The position numbers and the translations under genes were made by a program. From positions 20,410 to 84,409 of the forward strand of contig CANLCT010000011.1 of NCBI GenBank assembly GCA_947489195.1: a stretch of DNA of 64,000 bases. Direction: 5' to 3'. The DNA is from an uncultured Aquimarina sp. (GTDB lineage: Bacteria; Bacteroidota; Bacteroidia; Flavobacteriales; Flavobacteriaceae). The notes beneath the pieces were generated by a model. It saw only the letters and a list, made by a program, of their open reading frames with translations, did no database searches and was not told where the DNA came from. Within the stretch, counting starts at the first letter, position 1. Every line of letters starts with the position of its first letter. Below are positions 17,229 through 25,283 of the stretch, piece after piece.

Positions 17229-17778
17229 ATATATTAGTTCAAATATTTTTCCCGATTTTGTAACAAATAGATTTGTTTTAAGGCAATTAAAAAATAGTGA
17301 CTTAGAATATGTTTTTAAAGGCTTATCCGATCCCAAAGTAATCAAATATTATGGAGTAAGTTTTTCTAGCTTGGAAGCCGCAAAAGAGCAAATGAAGTGG
17401 TATAGTAATTTAGAAAAGACTAAAACAGGGATTTGGTGGGCAATTTGTGAAAAAAAATCAGGTTTTTTTAATGGAGCTATTGGTTTAAATGATATTGATC
17501 AATTGCAAAAAAGCGCCGAAATTGGTTTTTGGTTATTACCCGAATATTGGGGAAAAGGAATTATAAAAGAATGTATGACAGAAATTGATTCTTATTCATT
17601 TCAAATAATTAAACTAAAAAAAATAAATGCTTTTATTGAATCTGAAAATAAAAAATGTTTAAGCCTAGTAAAAAAACTTAATTTTATACATGAGAAAACA
17701 TTGAATAATTATGAGTTTAAAAAAGGTAAACCAATTAGTCTTTATCATTATTCAAAAATAAACATAAGGTTGCTTTAA
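17215..17778 (+). CDS. GNAT family N-acetyltransferase (RimJ/RimL-like)
   Basis: 187 residues. GNAT fold: LRQLKNSDLEYVF near the N-terminus, the strand-4/acetyl-CoA motif EIGFWLLPEYWGKGIIKEC (the Q/RxxGxG/A-like pyrophosphate loop reads WGKGI), and a C-terminal FIHEKTLNNYEF segment like ribosomal-protein acetyltransferases. The ATG lies inside the last codons of acs in another frame, so the two are translationally coupled. The substrate is unknown; candidates are a ribosomal-type N-terminal amine or the Acs lysine. There is no cyclic-nucleotide or NDP-forming ligase domain, so it is not a Pat-type enzyme. Confidence 0.85.
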   Translation: MQMCKYISSNIFPDFVTNRFVLRQLKNSDLEYVFKGLSDPKVIKYYGVSFSSLEAAKEQMKWYSNLEKTKTGIWWAICEKKSGFFNGAIGLNDIDQLQKSAEIGFWLLPEYWGKGIIKECMTEIDSYSFQIIKLKKINAFIESENKKCLSLVKKLNFIHEKTLNNYEFKKGKPISLYHYSKINIRLL

Positions 17779-17796
17779 CACGTTATTATATGAGAT

Positions 17797-18336
17797 TTAC
17801 AAACATGTAGCTGGTGGATTTTCATCTAAATTTTCTAAAAAAGTGGTTGTTTCGATAATAAACTCAAGGTAGCTCATCACTCTTTTATCTACAAAATTTC
17901 CAGTATTTCTATATTGAATTGTTTTACGGCCAGCTGGCGTTGTATATTCCAAAATAAAAAAATCTCCCATTGGGAATAATTCAGCATCTGTAATATCTGT
18001 TGAAGGAATATCGCGAACTCCTCGAGCAATATTTCTAACATCATTTGAAATTGATGTTTGAGTAGCATTTACAGGAAAAGGACATTCAAAAAATGTCCAG
18101 ATACCATCACCAGGGATCGCACCATTATTATTTGACTTAAATAAGCCTTCATCAGTTAATTTAAAAACAGAAATACAATTAGCCGTTGAGCAAGCTTTTG
18201 CGGCTCTTCCAAAAGTAATTCCTTCAGAAAAATCAATATTTATAGTGTCTTCGGGTAAAATAAAATCATCATTATCATCTCCACAACTAAAAACAAGTAC
18301 TAAACTTAGTATAAGGGCAATTTTCTTCATAGTCAT
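17797..18336 (-). CDS. Hypothetical lipoprotein, probably surface exposed
   Basis: 179 residues; function not recognised. The signal peptide ends in a lipobox with Cys18 (VFSCGDDNDD). Acidic residues right after the Cys resemble the lipoprotein export signal that sends Bacteroidota lipoproteins to the outer face of the outer membrane. The mature part holds three cysteines in FGRAAKACSTANCISVF and a C-terminal PATC, suggesting disulfides. Strand-rich segments (FFILEYTTPAGRKTIQYR) suggest a compact beta domain. It is convergent with the GNAT gene, 18 bp apart, and divergent from the glycosyltransferase. Confidence 0.7.
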   Translation of the reverse strand: MTMKKIALILSLVLVFSCGDDNDDFILPEDTINIDFSEGITFGRAAKACSTANCISVFKLTDEGLFKSNNNGAIPGDGIWTFFECPFPVNATQTSISNDVRNIARGVRDIPSTDITDAELFPMGDFFILEYTTPAGRKTIQYRNTGNFVDKRVMSYLEFIIETTTFLENLDENPPATCL

Positions 18337-18425
18337 TGTATTCCTGTATTTGGGATCGGAAATTTACAAAAAGTTAAGATCAGTTCTATATTTCTAACTA
18401 CATTGTGTTCAAAAAAGTATAAAAA

Positions 18426-19649
18426 TTGATTCAAAAAAGTAAAAAAATACTCATTATAGGTCATGTTTGGCCCCAGCCAAATGCTACAGCAGCAGGGGAG
18501 CATATGTTACATCTAATTCATTTTTTTAAGAATTTTGGATATCAATTATTTTTTGTTAGTGCTGCGCAGCAGCCAGATAACTATAAAATATTTTCAGAAT
18601 TATCAATAGATACAGCTGTTGTTGCTATAAATGATGCCACCTTTGATAGACTTCTTTTAGAATATGAACCTAATATAGTCCTTTTTGATCGCTTTATGGT
18701 GGAAGAGCAATTTAGTTGGCGTGTAAAAAAAATATGTCCAAATGCTATTCGTATTTTAGATACAGAAGATCTTCACTTTTTACGAAAACAGAGACAAAAA
18801 CAATTAAACACAACTGGCGATATATTACTAACAGATGATGCCAAGCGTGAATTAGCAAGTATGTATAGGTGTGATTTAAATTTAATGATTTCGTTAAAAG
18901 AAATGGAGTTTTTAAAAACTACATATAATTTTCCAGATCAATTGCTACACTATATTCCATTATTAAGTGATTTTATAGAGGAAGACACCTTTAATAGTTT
19001 TGAAAATAGAAGAGATCTCGTTTTTGTAGGTAATTTTTTACACAATCCTAATTGGCATGCTGTACAAGTGTTAAAAAGAGAAATTTGGCCATTACTATCA
19101 AAACAGCTTCCTGATGTGAAATTACATATTTATGGTGCTTATGCTACAGAAAAAAATTATCAATTACATAATGAAAAGCAAGGCTTTTTAGTTCACGGAT
19201 ACGTTAAAGATATAGAAACCGTATTACAAAAAAGTAGACTTTTAATAGCCCCTTTGTATTTTGGAGCAGGGCAAAAGGGGAAATTATTAAAGGCTATGCA
19301 GTGCGGTACACCAACCATTACTACTACAATTGGAGCCGAAGCAATGCAATTTGATAAATTGTGGCCAGGTGTTATTGTTGATTCAGTAAAAGACTTTGTG
19401 GCACAAACAGTTTTATTATATAAAAGCGTTGATCAATGGAATACTGCACAAAAAAGTATTCCAGATTTGGTAAACACTCATTATTTATTTGAAAAACATT
19501 ATCAAGTATTTAAAGAGAAACTAGAAGAATTAACTAACGGCATCATTGCGCATAGAAATTCTAATATAATTGGGCAAATTTTATGGCACCAGAGTATGCG
19601 AAGTACAGAGTTTATGAGTCGTTGGATTATAGAAAAGAATAAACATTAA
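18426..19649 (+). CDS. Glycosyltransferase, GT-B fold (GT4-like)
   Basis: 407 residues. It begins with a Rossmann strand (KKILIIGHVWPQPNATAAGE) and has the C-terminal nucleotide-sugar-binding domain of GT-B enzymes: VFVGNFLHNPNWHAV, LHIYGAY, GYVKDIETVLQKSRLLIAPLYFGAG, then GKLLKAMQCGTPTITT. It probably adds a sugar to a surface glycan or glycolipid. The start is TTG at 18426: there is no ATG before the core Rossmann motif, and the first internal ATG would remove it. Its 3' end overlaps the convergent gene by 4 nt. Confidence 0.82.
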   Translation: MIQKSKKILIIGHVWPQPNATAAGEHMLHLIHFFKNFGYQLFFVSAAQQPDNYKIFSELSIDTAVVAINDATFDRLLLEYEPNIVLFDRFMVEEQFSWRVKKICPNAIRILDTEDLHFLRKQRQKQLNTTGDILLTDDAKRELASMYRCDLNLMISLKEMEFLKTTYNFPDQLLHYIPLLSDFIEEDTFNSFENRRDLVFVGNFLHNPNWHAVQVLKREIWPLLSKQLPDVKLHIYGAYATEKNYQLHNEKQGFLVHGYVKDIETVLQKSRLLIAPLYFGAGQKGKLLKAMQCGTPTITTTIGAEAMQFDKLWPGVIVDSVKDFVAQTVLLYKSVDQWNTAQKSIPDLVNTHYLFEKHYQVFKEKLEELTNGIIAHRNSNIIGQILWHQSMRSTEFMSRWIIEKNKH

Positions 19650-20659
19650 TTTTTGATACCTATAACACGTTGAAATAAATTATTTAATAAATCAGGAACT
19701 TCTTTCATATTTCGTTCACGTTCAACAGCATGTAGTTTGCCATTTTTATCGTAAAATATTTTATAACTAAAGGCAAATCGATCACTTGATGCTGTTTTAT
19801 CAAGCAAACCAAATCGTAAGTCGTTAAAATAGAAAATCTCGCCCGATTTTTCAATGGTGTACCAGCCTTCGGTCAGTTTTATAAGTCTTAGTATTAATGG
19901 GTGATTATTAAGTTTGCCTAGTAAATGATAATTTTTCGGATAGGTATTAAATGTGATAGGTGATTTGTCATCAAATAAGGAATAATCTCCAATTAAAAAT
20001 GCAGTATTAGTTTTTACATTAGCGTTCCATAAAATACTGTTAAATGGAGTCGGCTTGGTCTGAATTTCTTGAAAATTAATTTGCTGTGTTTCCAAGTTGT
20101 TTTTAAACACACCATAAGTGTACCATTTAAAGACTAATGTAATTAAGATATATGCACTACTAATTATAATACCCGTATTATTAATTTTATTTCTTTTGGG
20201 ATTAGTGCGTTTGTAAAACATTGCCCAAACAACGCATATTAGAAAAGGAATAGTATAAAGAGGATCAATTACAAAAATATTTTTAAATGATATTTTATAG
20301 GGTAGCGGCCAAAAAAGTTGAGTCCCCCAAGTAGTAAAAGCATCAAGAATAGGATGGGTGAATAAGCCCCAAAACATTAGTTTACCCCAATCTTTCCAAG
20401 TAGCTTCGTTATGCTTGTATAATTTTGAAATTAACCAACCAAATATAGGGGCAGTAATGATGCAAAATAATATGGAATGAGAAAAACCGCGATGTAGTTC
20501 ATTTGCAGTTACAGGGTCGGTAAAAAGTTTAGTAATAATATCTAAATCGGGAATTGTGCCAGCAATAGCTCCCCAAAGTATAGCTTTATTTCCTACTTTT
20601 TTTCCGATAGTAGCTTGTCCAACAGCAGCTCCTAAAACGATTTGAGTTAATGAATCCAT
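19646..20659 (-). CDS. Membrane-bound metal-dependent hydrolase (YdjM/DUF457 family)
   Basis: 337 residues. N-terminal MDSLTQIVLGAAVG is the hallmark of the YdjM/DUF457 family, with conserved metal-binding motifs GTIPDLD and HRGFSHS and a later LFTHPILDAFTTWGT. Several membrane spans follow (about 60-80, 100-120, 135-150 and 165-185), then a soluble C-terminal domain. The family is annotated as putative membrane-associated hydrolases; substrate unknown. The start codon overlaps the stop of the upstream acetyltransferase-like gene by one base (TAATG), so the two are co-translated. Confidence 0.82.
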   Translation of the reverse strand: MDSLTQIVLGAAVGQATIGKKVGNKAILWGAIAGTIPDLDIITKLFTDPVTANELHRGFSHSILFCIITAPIFGWLISKLYKHNEATWKDWGKLMFWGLFTHPILDAFTTWGTQLFWPLPYKISFKNIFVIDPLYTIPFLICVVWAMFYKRTNPKRNKINNTGIIISSAYILITLVFKWYTYGVFKNNLETQQINFQEIQTKPTPFNSILWNANVKTNTAFLIGDYSLFDDKSPITFNTYPKNYHLLGKLNNHPLILRLIKLTEGWYTIEKSGEIFYFNDLRFGLLDKTASSDRFAFSYKIFYDKNGKLHAVERERNMKEVPDLLNNLFQRVIGIKN

Positions 20660-21849
20660 TAAATTTGTTGTATTTTAAAAGGATTTCGAATTTCGTAATC
20701 ACTAGGCGAAATTAATTCAACCAAGGGTTTTAGTAATGTGTTTGAAATGGAATTTCGATGCCTTACATATAATTTCATCTCAACAGGTTTTGCACCTACA
20801 GTACTTTTAATAATTTCTGCAGTTCTACCTAATCTTAATTCGATTACTTTATGATTAATCGCTTCATGTACATAATCATATAACATGCGTTGGTATACTG
20901 CATGTGATTTATTGTAATTATAATCTATTCCTATATGATTAGCTTCGAGTATATCATCTAATAGAAAAGCCGTTGAAAAAGCAATTAATTTTTCGTTAAA
21001 AAAATAGCCTTTAAATGTAAATTCATTGGTAAACACGGATTTTAGGTTTTGAAAGGTAGCAATATTTTGTTCCCCTATTTTAAAATCAGAATTTTCTAAC
21101 ACAGAGGAATATAAATTAGAAATGTCACTTTTGTAGTTATCAATATCTTGTGCAGAAAATTCTTTGACAACCAATGCACCCGATTTTTTATAAACAGTTT
21201 TTACCCGTGTTCTAAATTTAGTTCGCATACTGGCTAAATAATCTTCAAAACTAGACCAATTATCGAGTTGAAGTACCATATTAACATCAATTTTAAATTC
21301 TCGAAAATCATGCGATTTGATTTGATCACTTTCGGTAAAAGATTTGGGCCAAAATTCTTTTAATAAGATAAAAGAAGGCTTGTCATCATTTTCGGACTGA
21401 CGCAATTCGCGTAAAGCATTGGATAAACTTTCAAAAGCAACTTCGGGAGTTACATGAGCTTTATTATATTTAAAACCATACTCGCCGCAGGCAAACAAAT
21501 TACCACAAGTAAGTACGCTTACTTCTATATTTGAAATAAGTTTGTTTTTAACGGAATCACCTAGTTTACAAGGGAAATCATTTAATTTTAATTGATCAGA
21601 ATTAAATTTAAAAAGCTGAGTAACAGCTAAGGCAACAGGTGTGTTTTTTTTGTAAAATAAAATATACTTGAATTGGATATTATTTGATAAGGTTTGTTCT
21701 GCGATTTTCAAATAAGCTATTGAAAAAAAAAGATATTCACTATCGGTAATTACAGCATTCCAGTCTTTTTTTGGAATAGCAGAATAAGTGTCATAATAGA
21801 TGTAAGTAAGTGGCGAGACTTTACACTTAGTCATTAATTTATTAAGCAT
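20659..21849 (-). CDS. BioF2-like/FemAB-type acetyltransferase
   Basis: 396 residues. The C-terminal half (about 170-370) resembles the GNAT-related BioF2-like acetyltransferase/FemAB superfamily: SMRTKFRTRVKTVYKKSG, a strand with FFNEKLIAFSTAF, then NYNKSHAVYQRMLYDYVHEAI. Such proteins transfer acyl or aminoacyl groups, often to cell-envelope glycans or lipids. No signal peptide. It is followed directly by the YdjM-like membrane hydrolase (1-nt overlap), so the pair probably acts on a shared membrane substrate (inference). Start ATG 21849; an internal ATG at 21834 is an alternative. Confidence 0.65.
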   Translation of the reverse strand: MLNKLMTKCKVSPLTYIYYDTYSAIPKKDWNAVITDSEYLFFSIAYLKIAEQTLSNNIQFKYILFYKKNTPVALAVTQLFKFNSDQLKLNDFPCKLGDSVKNKLISNIEVSVLTCGNLFACGEYGFKYNKAHVTPEVAFESLSNALRELRQSENDDKPSFILLKEFWPKSFTESDQIKSHDFREFKIDVNMVLQLDNWSSFEDYLASMRTKFRTRVKTVYKKSGALVVKEFSAQDIDNYKSDISNLYSSVLENSDFKIGEQNIATFQNLKSVFTNEFTFKGYFFNEKLIAFSTAFLLDDILEANHIGIDYNYNKSHAVYQRMLYDYVHEAINHKVIELRLGRTAEIIKSTVGAKPVEMKLYVRHRNSISNTLLKPLVELISPSDYEIRNPFKIQQI

Positions 21850-21978
21850 AGCAAGTCACTATTTATTAAAATTCAATATTAATGTATATTGTGATATATT
21901 CAAAATAATATATTTTTAATTATGTAGCGTTAAAAATATATTAAAAAGTAAATATTATTTCTGTTTAATGAATAAAAG

Positions 21979-22362
21979 TTATTGAAAGTTCATTTGACTC
22001 CATAATTTCCAACCTCCAGAAAAATTGTATATATGTTTAAAATTTAAGTCTTTAAGAATAGCGCAGGCAACCCTACTACGATAGCCAGAATGGCAATAAA
22101 CATAAATAGGCTTATTTTTATTTAAATGCTGCACTTCATGTTTAAACTTTTCTTTATTTTCAATAGGAATATTAATAGCTCTATTTATAAAACCATCACT
22201 AAACTCTGTTTGCGTTCGCACATCGACTAATTGAATAGTTTGGCTGGTATTAATTTCATTTTTTAATGTGGCAAATCCAACATATTGTAGTGCAGTCTTG
22301 TTTTGTTGTCCAAAACATACTGTTGCAATGCTAAAAGCAATAAGAAAACAAATTTTCTTCAT
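21979..22362 (-). CDS. Exported single-domain rhodanese
   Basis: 127 residues. Signal peptide 1-18 (ends CFGQ), so periplasmic. One rhodanese domain: VDVRTQTEFSDGFINRAINIP, then the active-site loop CHSGYRSR with Cys90, and a C-terminal GGWKLW. The loop has His where many rhodaneses have Arg (CRSGxR). It may transfer sulfane sulfur or act in periplasmic thiol chemistry; the partner is unknown. It has its own perfect -7 box on the minus strand. Confidence 0.88.
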   Translation of the reverse strand: MKKICFLIAFSIATVCFGQQNKTALQYVGFATLKNEINTSQTIQLVDVRTQTEFSDGFINRAINIPIENKEKFKHEVQHLNKNKPIYVYCHSGYRSRVACAILKDLNFKHIYNFSGGWKLWSQMNFQ

Positions 22363-22394
22363 AATTTATGTATTTTTTATAAGTTGGGTATTTG

Positions 22395-22402
22395 CAAAAA
22401 TA
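22395..22402 (-). promoter_or_regulatory. Putative -7 element for the rhodanese gene
   Basis: On the minus strand TATTTTTG followed by C is a perfect TAnnTTTG match, about 33 bp upstream of the start codon. Confidence 0.5.
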
Positions 22403-22490
22403 ATTCATAATAACATACAAATAGACGAATTGTTATATTTAATGTTCCATTTTTTTTTAATTATTTAAAGGAGTCGCAAAAGTAAAATTG

Positions 22491-22498
22491 TAAATTTG
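22491..22498 (+). promoter_or_regulatory. Putative -7 element for the GT2 gene
   Basis: TAAATTTG followed by C is a perfect TAnnTTTG match, ending 19 bp before the TTG start at 22518. The very short leader supports that start choice. No -33 TTG is seen at the usual spacing. Confidence 0.5.
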
Positions 22499-22517
22499 CT
22501 TCTTATAACTGCAAAAA

Positions 22518-23522
22518 TTGAATTTGTCACCATTTTTTTCATTCATAGTTCCTGTTTATAATCGTCCTAATGAAATACTAGAGCTTTTGAATAGTATGTT
22601 AGAATTGGAATATTCAAAACCATTTGAGATTGTTATTATTGAAGATGGGTCTACTGATACCTCTAAAAGTGTAATATCAAAATTTAAAAATAAACTTTCT
22701 ATTAGCTATTATTATAAACCTAATACAGGTCCTGGTGATTCTCGTAATTTTGGGATGAAAAAGGCAAAAGGCGACTATTTTTTAATTTTGGATAGCGATG
22801 TAATTTTACCTTCAAATTACTTATTAGAAACCGAGAAATCATTGCATACTAAATTTGTTGATTGTTTTGGAGGTGTGGATAATGCCCATAGTTCATTCAC
22901 AGATTTGCAAAAAGCCATTAATTGTGTAATGACTTCTTTTTTAACAACAGGAGGTATTAGAGGTGGGAGCGAACAATTAGGTAAATTTCAACCACGCAGT
23001 TTTAATATGGGCTTATCAAAAAAAGCTTTTGAGGCATCAGAAGGTTTTGGAAAGATCCACCCTGGAGAAGATCCTGATTTAAGCATGCGTTTATGGCATT
23101 TGGGTTTTGAAACAGCCTTGTATGATAATGTAGAAGTTTTTCATAAACGAAGAATTTCATGGAGTAAATTTTTACTTCAGGTAACTAAATTTGGTAAATG
23201 CCGCCCTATTTTAAATAGTTGGCATAAAGGTACAGGAAAACTTACTTACTGGTTTCCAACATTTTTTTGTGTTGGAGTAATAGTGTCTTTTTTGTTAGCT
23301 TTAGCCTCATATTATTTGCCCTTATTTTTATTAGGTGTGTATGTATTGTTGTTGTTTTTTGAGGCTTTATTTACCTACAAGAGTTTAAAGATTGCCTTAA
23401 TGAGTGTGTGGGCAATGTGTATTCAGTTTTATGGGTATGGCAAAGGTTTTTTGGAGTCGTATATAAAAATAATGTTGTTTAAAAAATCGCCTCAAAAAGT
23501 ATTTCCCGAATTATTTTTTTAA
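22518..23522 (+). CDS. Family 2 glycosyltransferase with C-terminal membrane segments
   Basis: 334 residues. GT-A fold: FSFIVPVYNRP at the N-terminus, EDGSTD, then DSDVILP as the metal-binding DxD region and GEDPDLSMRLWHLG as the acceptor/catalytic region. Two or three hydrophobic spans occupy about 235-320, anchoring the enzyme to the inner membrane. It probably adds a sugar to a lipid-linked or surface glycan. The start is TTG at 22518, because no ATG precedes the first beta strand and the promoter-like element lies just upstream; a second TTG at 22524 is an alternative. Confidence 0.87.
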   Translation: MNLSPFFSFIVPVYNRPNEILELLNSMLELEYSKPFEIVIIEDGSTDTSKSVISKFKNKLSISYYYKPNTGPGDSRNFGMKKAKGDYFLILDSDVILPSNYLLETEKSLHTKFVDCFGGVDNAHSSFTDLQKAINCVMTSFLTTGGIRGGSEQLGKFQPRSFNMGLSKKAFEASEGFGKIHPGEDPDLSMRLWHLGFETALYDNVEVFHKRRISWSKFLLQVTKFGKCRPILNSWHKGTGKLTYWFPTFFCVGVIVSFLLALASYYLPLFLLGVYVLLLFFEALFTYKSLKIALMSVWAMCIQFYGYGKGFLESYIKIMLFKKSPQKVFPELFF

Positions 23523-23659
23523 TTGGTATTTGAGTGAGCTAATTTTAATTAATAACTTTTAAAGTGTTACATTTTATAATTATATCTCTATTCTGGATTT
23601 ATCATATACCAATTTTTAAATAAAATGCACTAATAATTTTGTTGCCTTATATTATTTGT

Positions 23660-24619
23660 ATGACTACTAAAGAAAAAACGGAGCAAAAAAAGCAGAATAA
23701 GAATTATAAAATGTATTTTATTTTTCTTGGTTTTACAGCTTTTTTATGGTTTTCGCTCCAATTTTCAAAAAACTATTCGCAAGAGGTTAGTTTTATGATT
23801 AATTACAATCAATTACAAAATCAAAAAGTAGTAAAGCCCAATAGTGATCATGAAATTAAAATGGTTTTAAATGGTAGTGGTTTACAATTGTTGAAGTATA
23901 CTTTTTTTAACCATACTATTGATATAGATTTGCGAAAAGCAAATAACTTAAACGATAATCACGCTTTTTTTACAGGCAAACAAATGCATAATATTTTAAA
24001 ATCTAGTTTAGGTTATACGGGAGAAGTTTCTCATGTTTTTAAAGATACTTTACATATTTATTATGATGTTTTTGAAGATAAAAAAATACCTATAAAAATT
24101 AATTCAGATATAAAATATGCTTCGGGCTATACGTCGATTAATGGTATAATTTCTGAAGACAAAGAAATTTTAGTAACCGGTCCTAAAAGTATTTTGGATA
24201 CATTAAAATTTATTACAACCGAAGTATTACAATTAAATGAAATTAAAACAAATTATAAAGGGTTTTTAAATTTGTCAAAAAATGAATTACCCACGAATTT
24301 AAAGTTTGAAAAGCAAGAAATACCTATTGCTTTAGAAGTGGATAAATTAACAGAAGGGGAGTTTAAGGTACCTATTACATTATTAAATGTGCCTAAGGGA
24401 TTACGTGTGCAATTATTTCCAAAGGAAGTAGCTATAATTTTTAGTGTAACATTAAAAGATTACCCAAAACTAACAGCCTTAGATTTTAATGTTACGGCAA
24501 ATATGATAAACGTAAAACCAAATACTTCATCATTATTGTTAAAATTGGATAAAGTACCAAGTTTTGTATATAATGCAAGATTAATGGAGAAAGAAGTACA
24601 ATATGTAGTAATTAGATAA
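23660..24619 (+). CDS. YbbR-like domain protein
   Basis: 319 residues from ATG 23660 (MTTKEKTEQ); I reject the upstream TTG start at 23639, which would add seven residues. A single N-terminal membrane segment (YFIFLGFTAFLWFSL) is followed by YbbR-like repeats: SFMINYNQLQNQ, then YTSINGIISEDKEILVTGP, and a third unit with LEVDKLTEGEFKVPI. In Bacillota YbbR/CdaR regulates the c-di-AMP cyclase; in Bacteroidota the role is not established, and no cyclase gene lies here. coaE starts 10 bp downstream, so the two are co-transcribed. Confidence 0.85.
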   Translation: MTTKEKTEQKKQNKNYKMYFIFLGFTAFLWFSLQFSKNYSQEVSFMINYNQLQNQKVVKPNSDHEIKMVLNGSGLQLLKYTFFNHTIDIDLRKANNLNDNHAFFTGKQMHNILKSSLGYTGEVSHVFKDTLHIYYDVFEDKKIPIKINSDIKYASGYTSINGIISEDKEILVTGPKSILDTLKFITTEVLQLNEIKTNYKGFLNLSKNELPTNLKFEKQEIPIALEVDKLTEGEFKVPITLLNVPKGLRVQLFPKEVAIIFSVTLKDYPKLTALDFNVTANMINVKPNTSSLLLKLDKVPSFVYNARLMEKEVQYVVIR

Positions 24620-24629
24620 GTGAGAGTAT

Positions 24630-25214
24630 ATGATTGTAGGTTTAACAGGAGGAATAGGTAGTGGAAAAACATATGTTGCTCAGTTGTTTAAAAATTTGGG
24701 AGTACCTATTTATATAGCAGACATAGAAGCCAAAAAAATAATGCATACCAATGCTGAAGTAAAAAAGGCTATTTGTTCATTATTTGGAGACAAGGCCTAT
24801 CAAGAAGAAAGTTTAAATAGAAAATTTATAGCAGATAAAGTATTTGAAAATAAAGCTTTATTAAAAAAATTAAATGCTATTGTACATCCAGCAGTAGCAA
24901 ATCATTTTAAAACATGGTATGAAGCTCAAAAATTTGATTTTGTAATTAAAGAATCTGCTATTTTATTCGAAACTGGAGGAGATAAAAAATGCGATCTGAC
25001 CATTTTAGTTGTAGCACCAGAAGAAATTCGAATAAAACGGGTTATGGATAGAGATGCTATTACAGAAAAAGAAGTGAAATTGAGAATGAATAATCAATGG
25101 AGTGACGAAAAAAAGAAAAAACTTGCTACTCATATTATTGAGAATATTGACGCTTATTATGTTAAAAAACAAGTAAATAATTTTTTTTTAGCAATAAAAA
25201 ATGATTTTATTTAA
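24630..25214 (+). CDS. coaE: Dephospho-CoA kinase
   Basis: 194 residues, the usual length. It phosphorylates dephospho-CoA to CoA, the last step of CoA synthesis. The P-loop GGIGSGKT is at residues 7-14, followed by YIADIEAKKIM, the substrate-binding LNAIVHPAV, and the lid segment RIKRVMDRDAITEKEV. It follows the YbbR gene by 10 bp, an arrangement I recall as common in Flavobacteriaceae. The two-component genes begin 69 bp later. Confidence 0.94.
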   Translation: MIVGLTGGIGSGKTYVAQLFKNLGVPIYIADIEAKKIMHTNAEVKKAICSLFGDKAYQEESLNRKFIADKVFENKALLKKLNAIVHPAVANHFKTWYEAQKFDFVIKESAILFETGGDKKCDLTILVVAPEEIRIKRVMDRDAITEKEVKLRMNNQWSDEKKKKLATHIIENIDAYYVKKQVNNFFLAIKNDFI

Positions 25215-25283
25215 ATTGTTAACTGTTGTTAACTTTAGGTTAAAGCTAGGTGTTATAGGTGTTAAATTCATATTTTTACTGCG

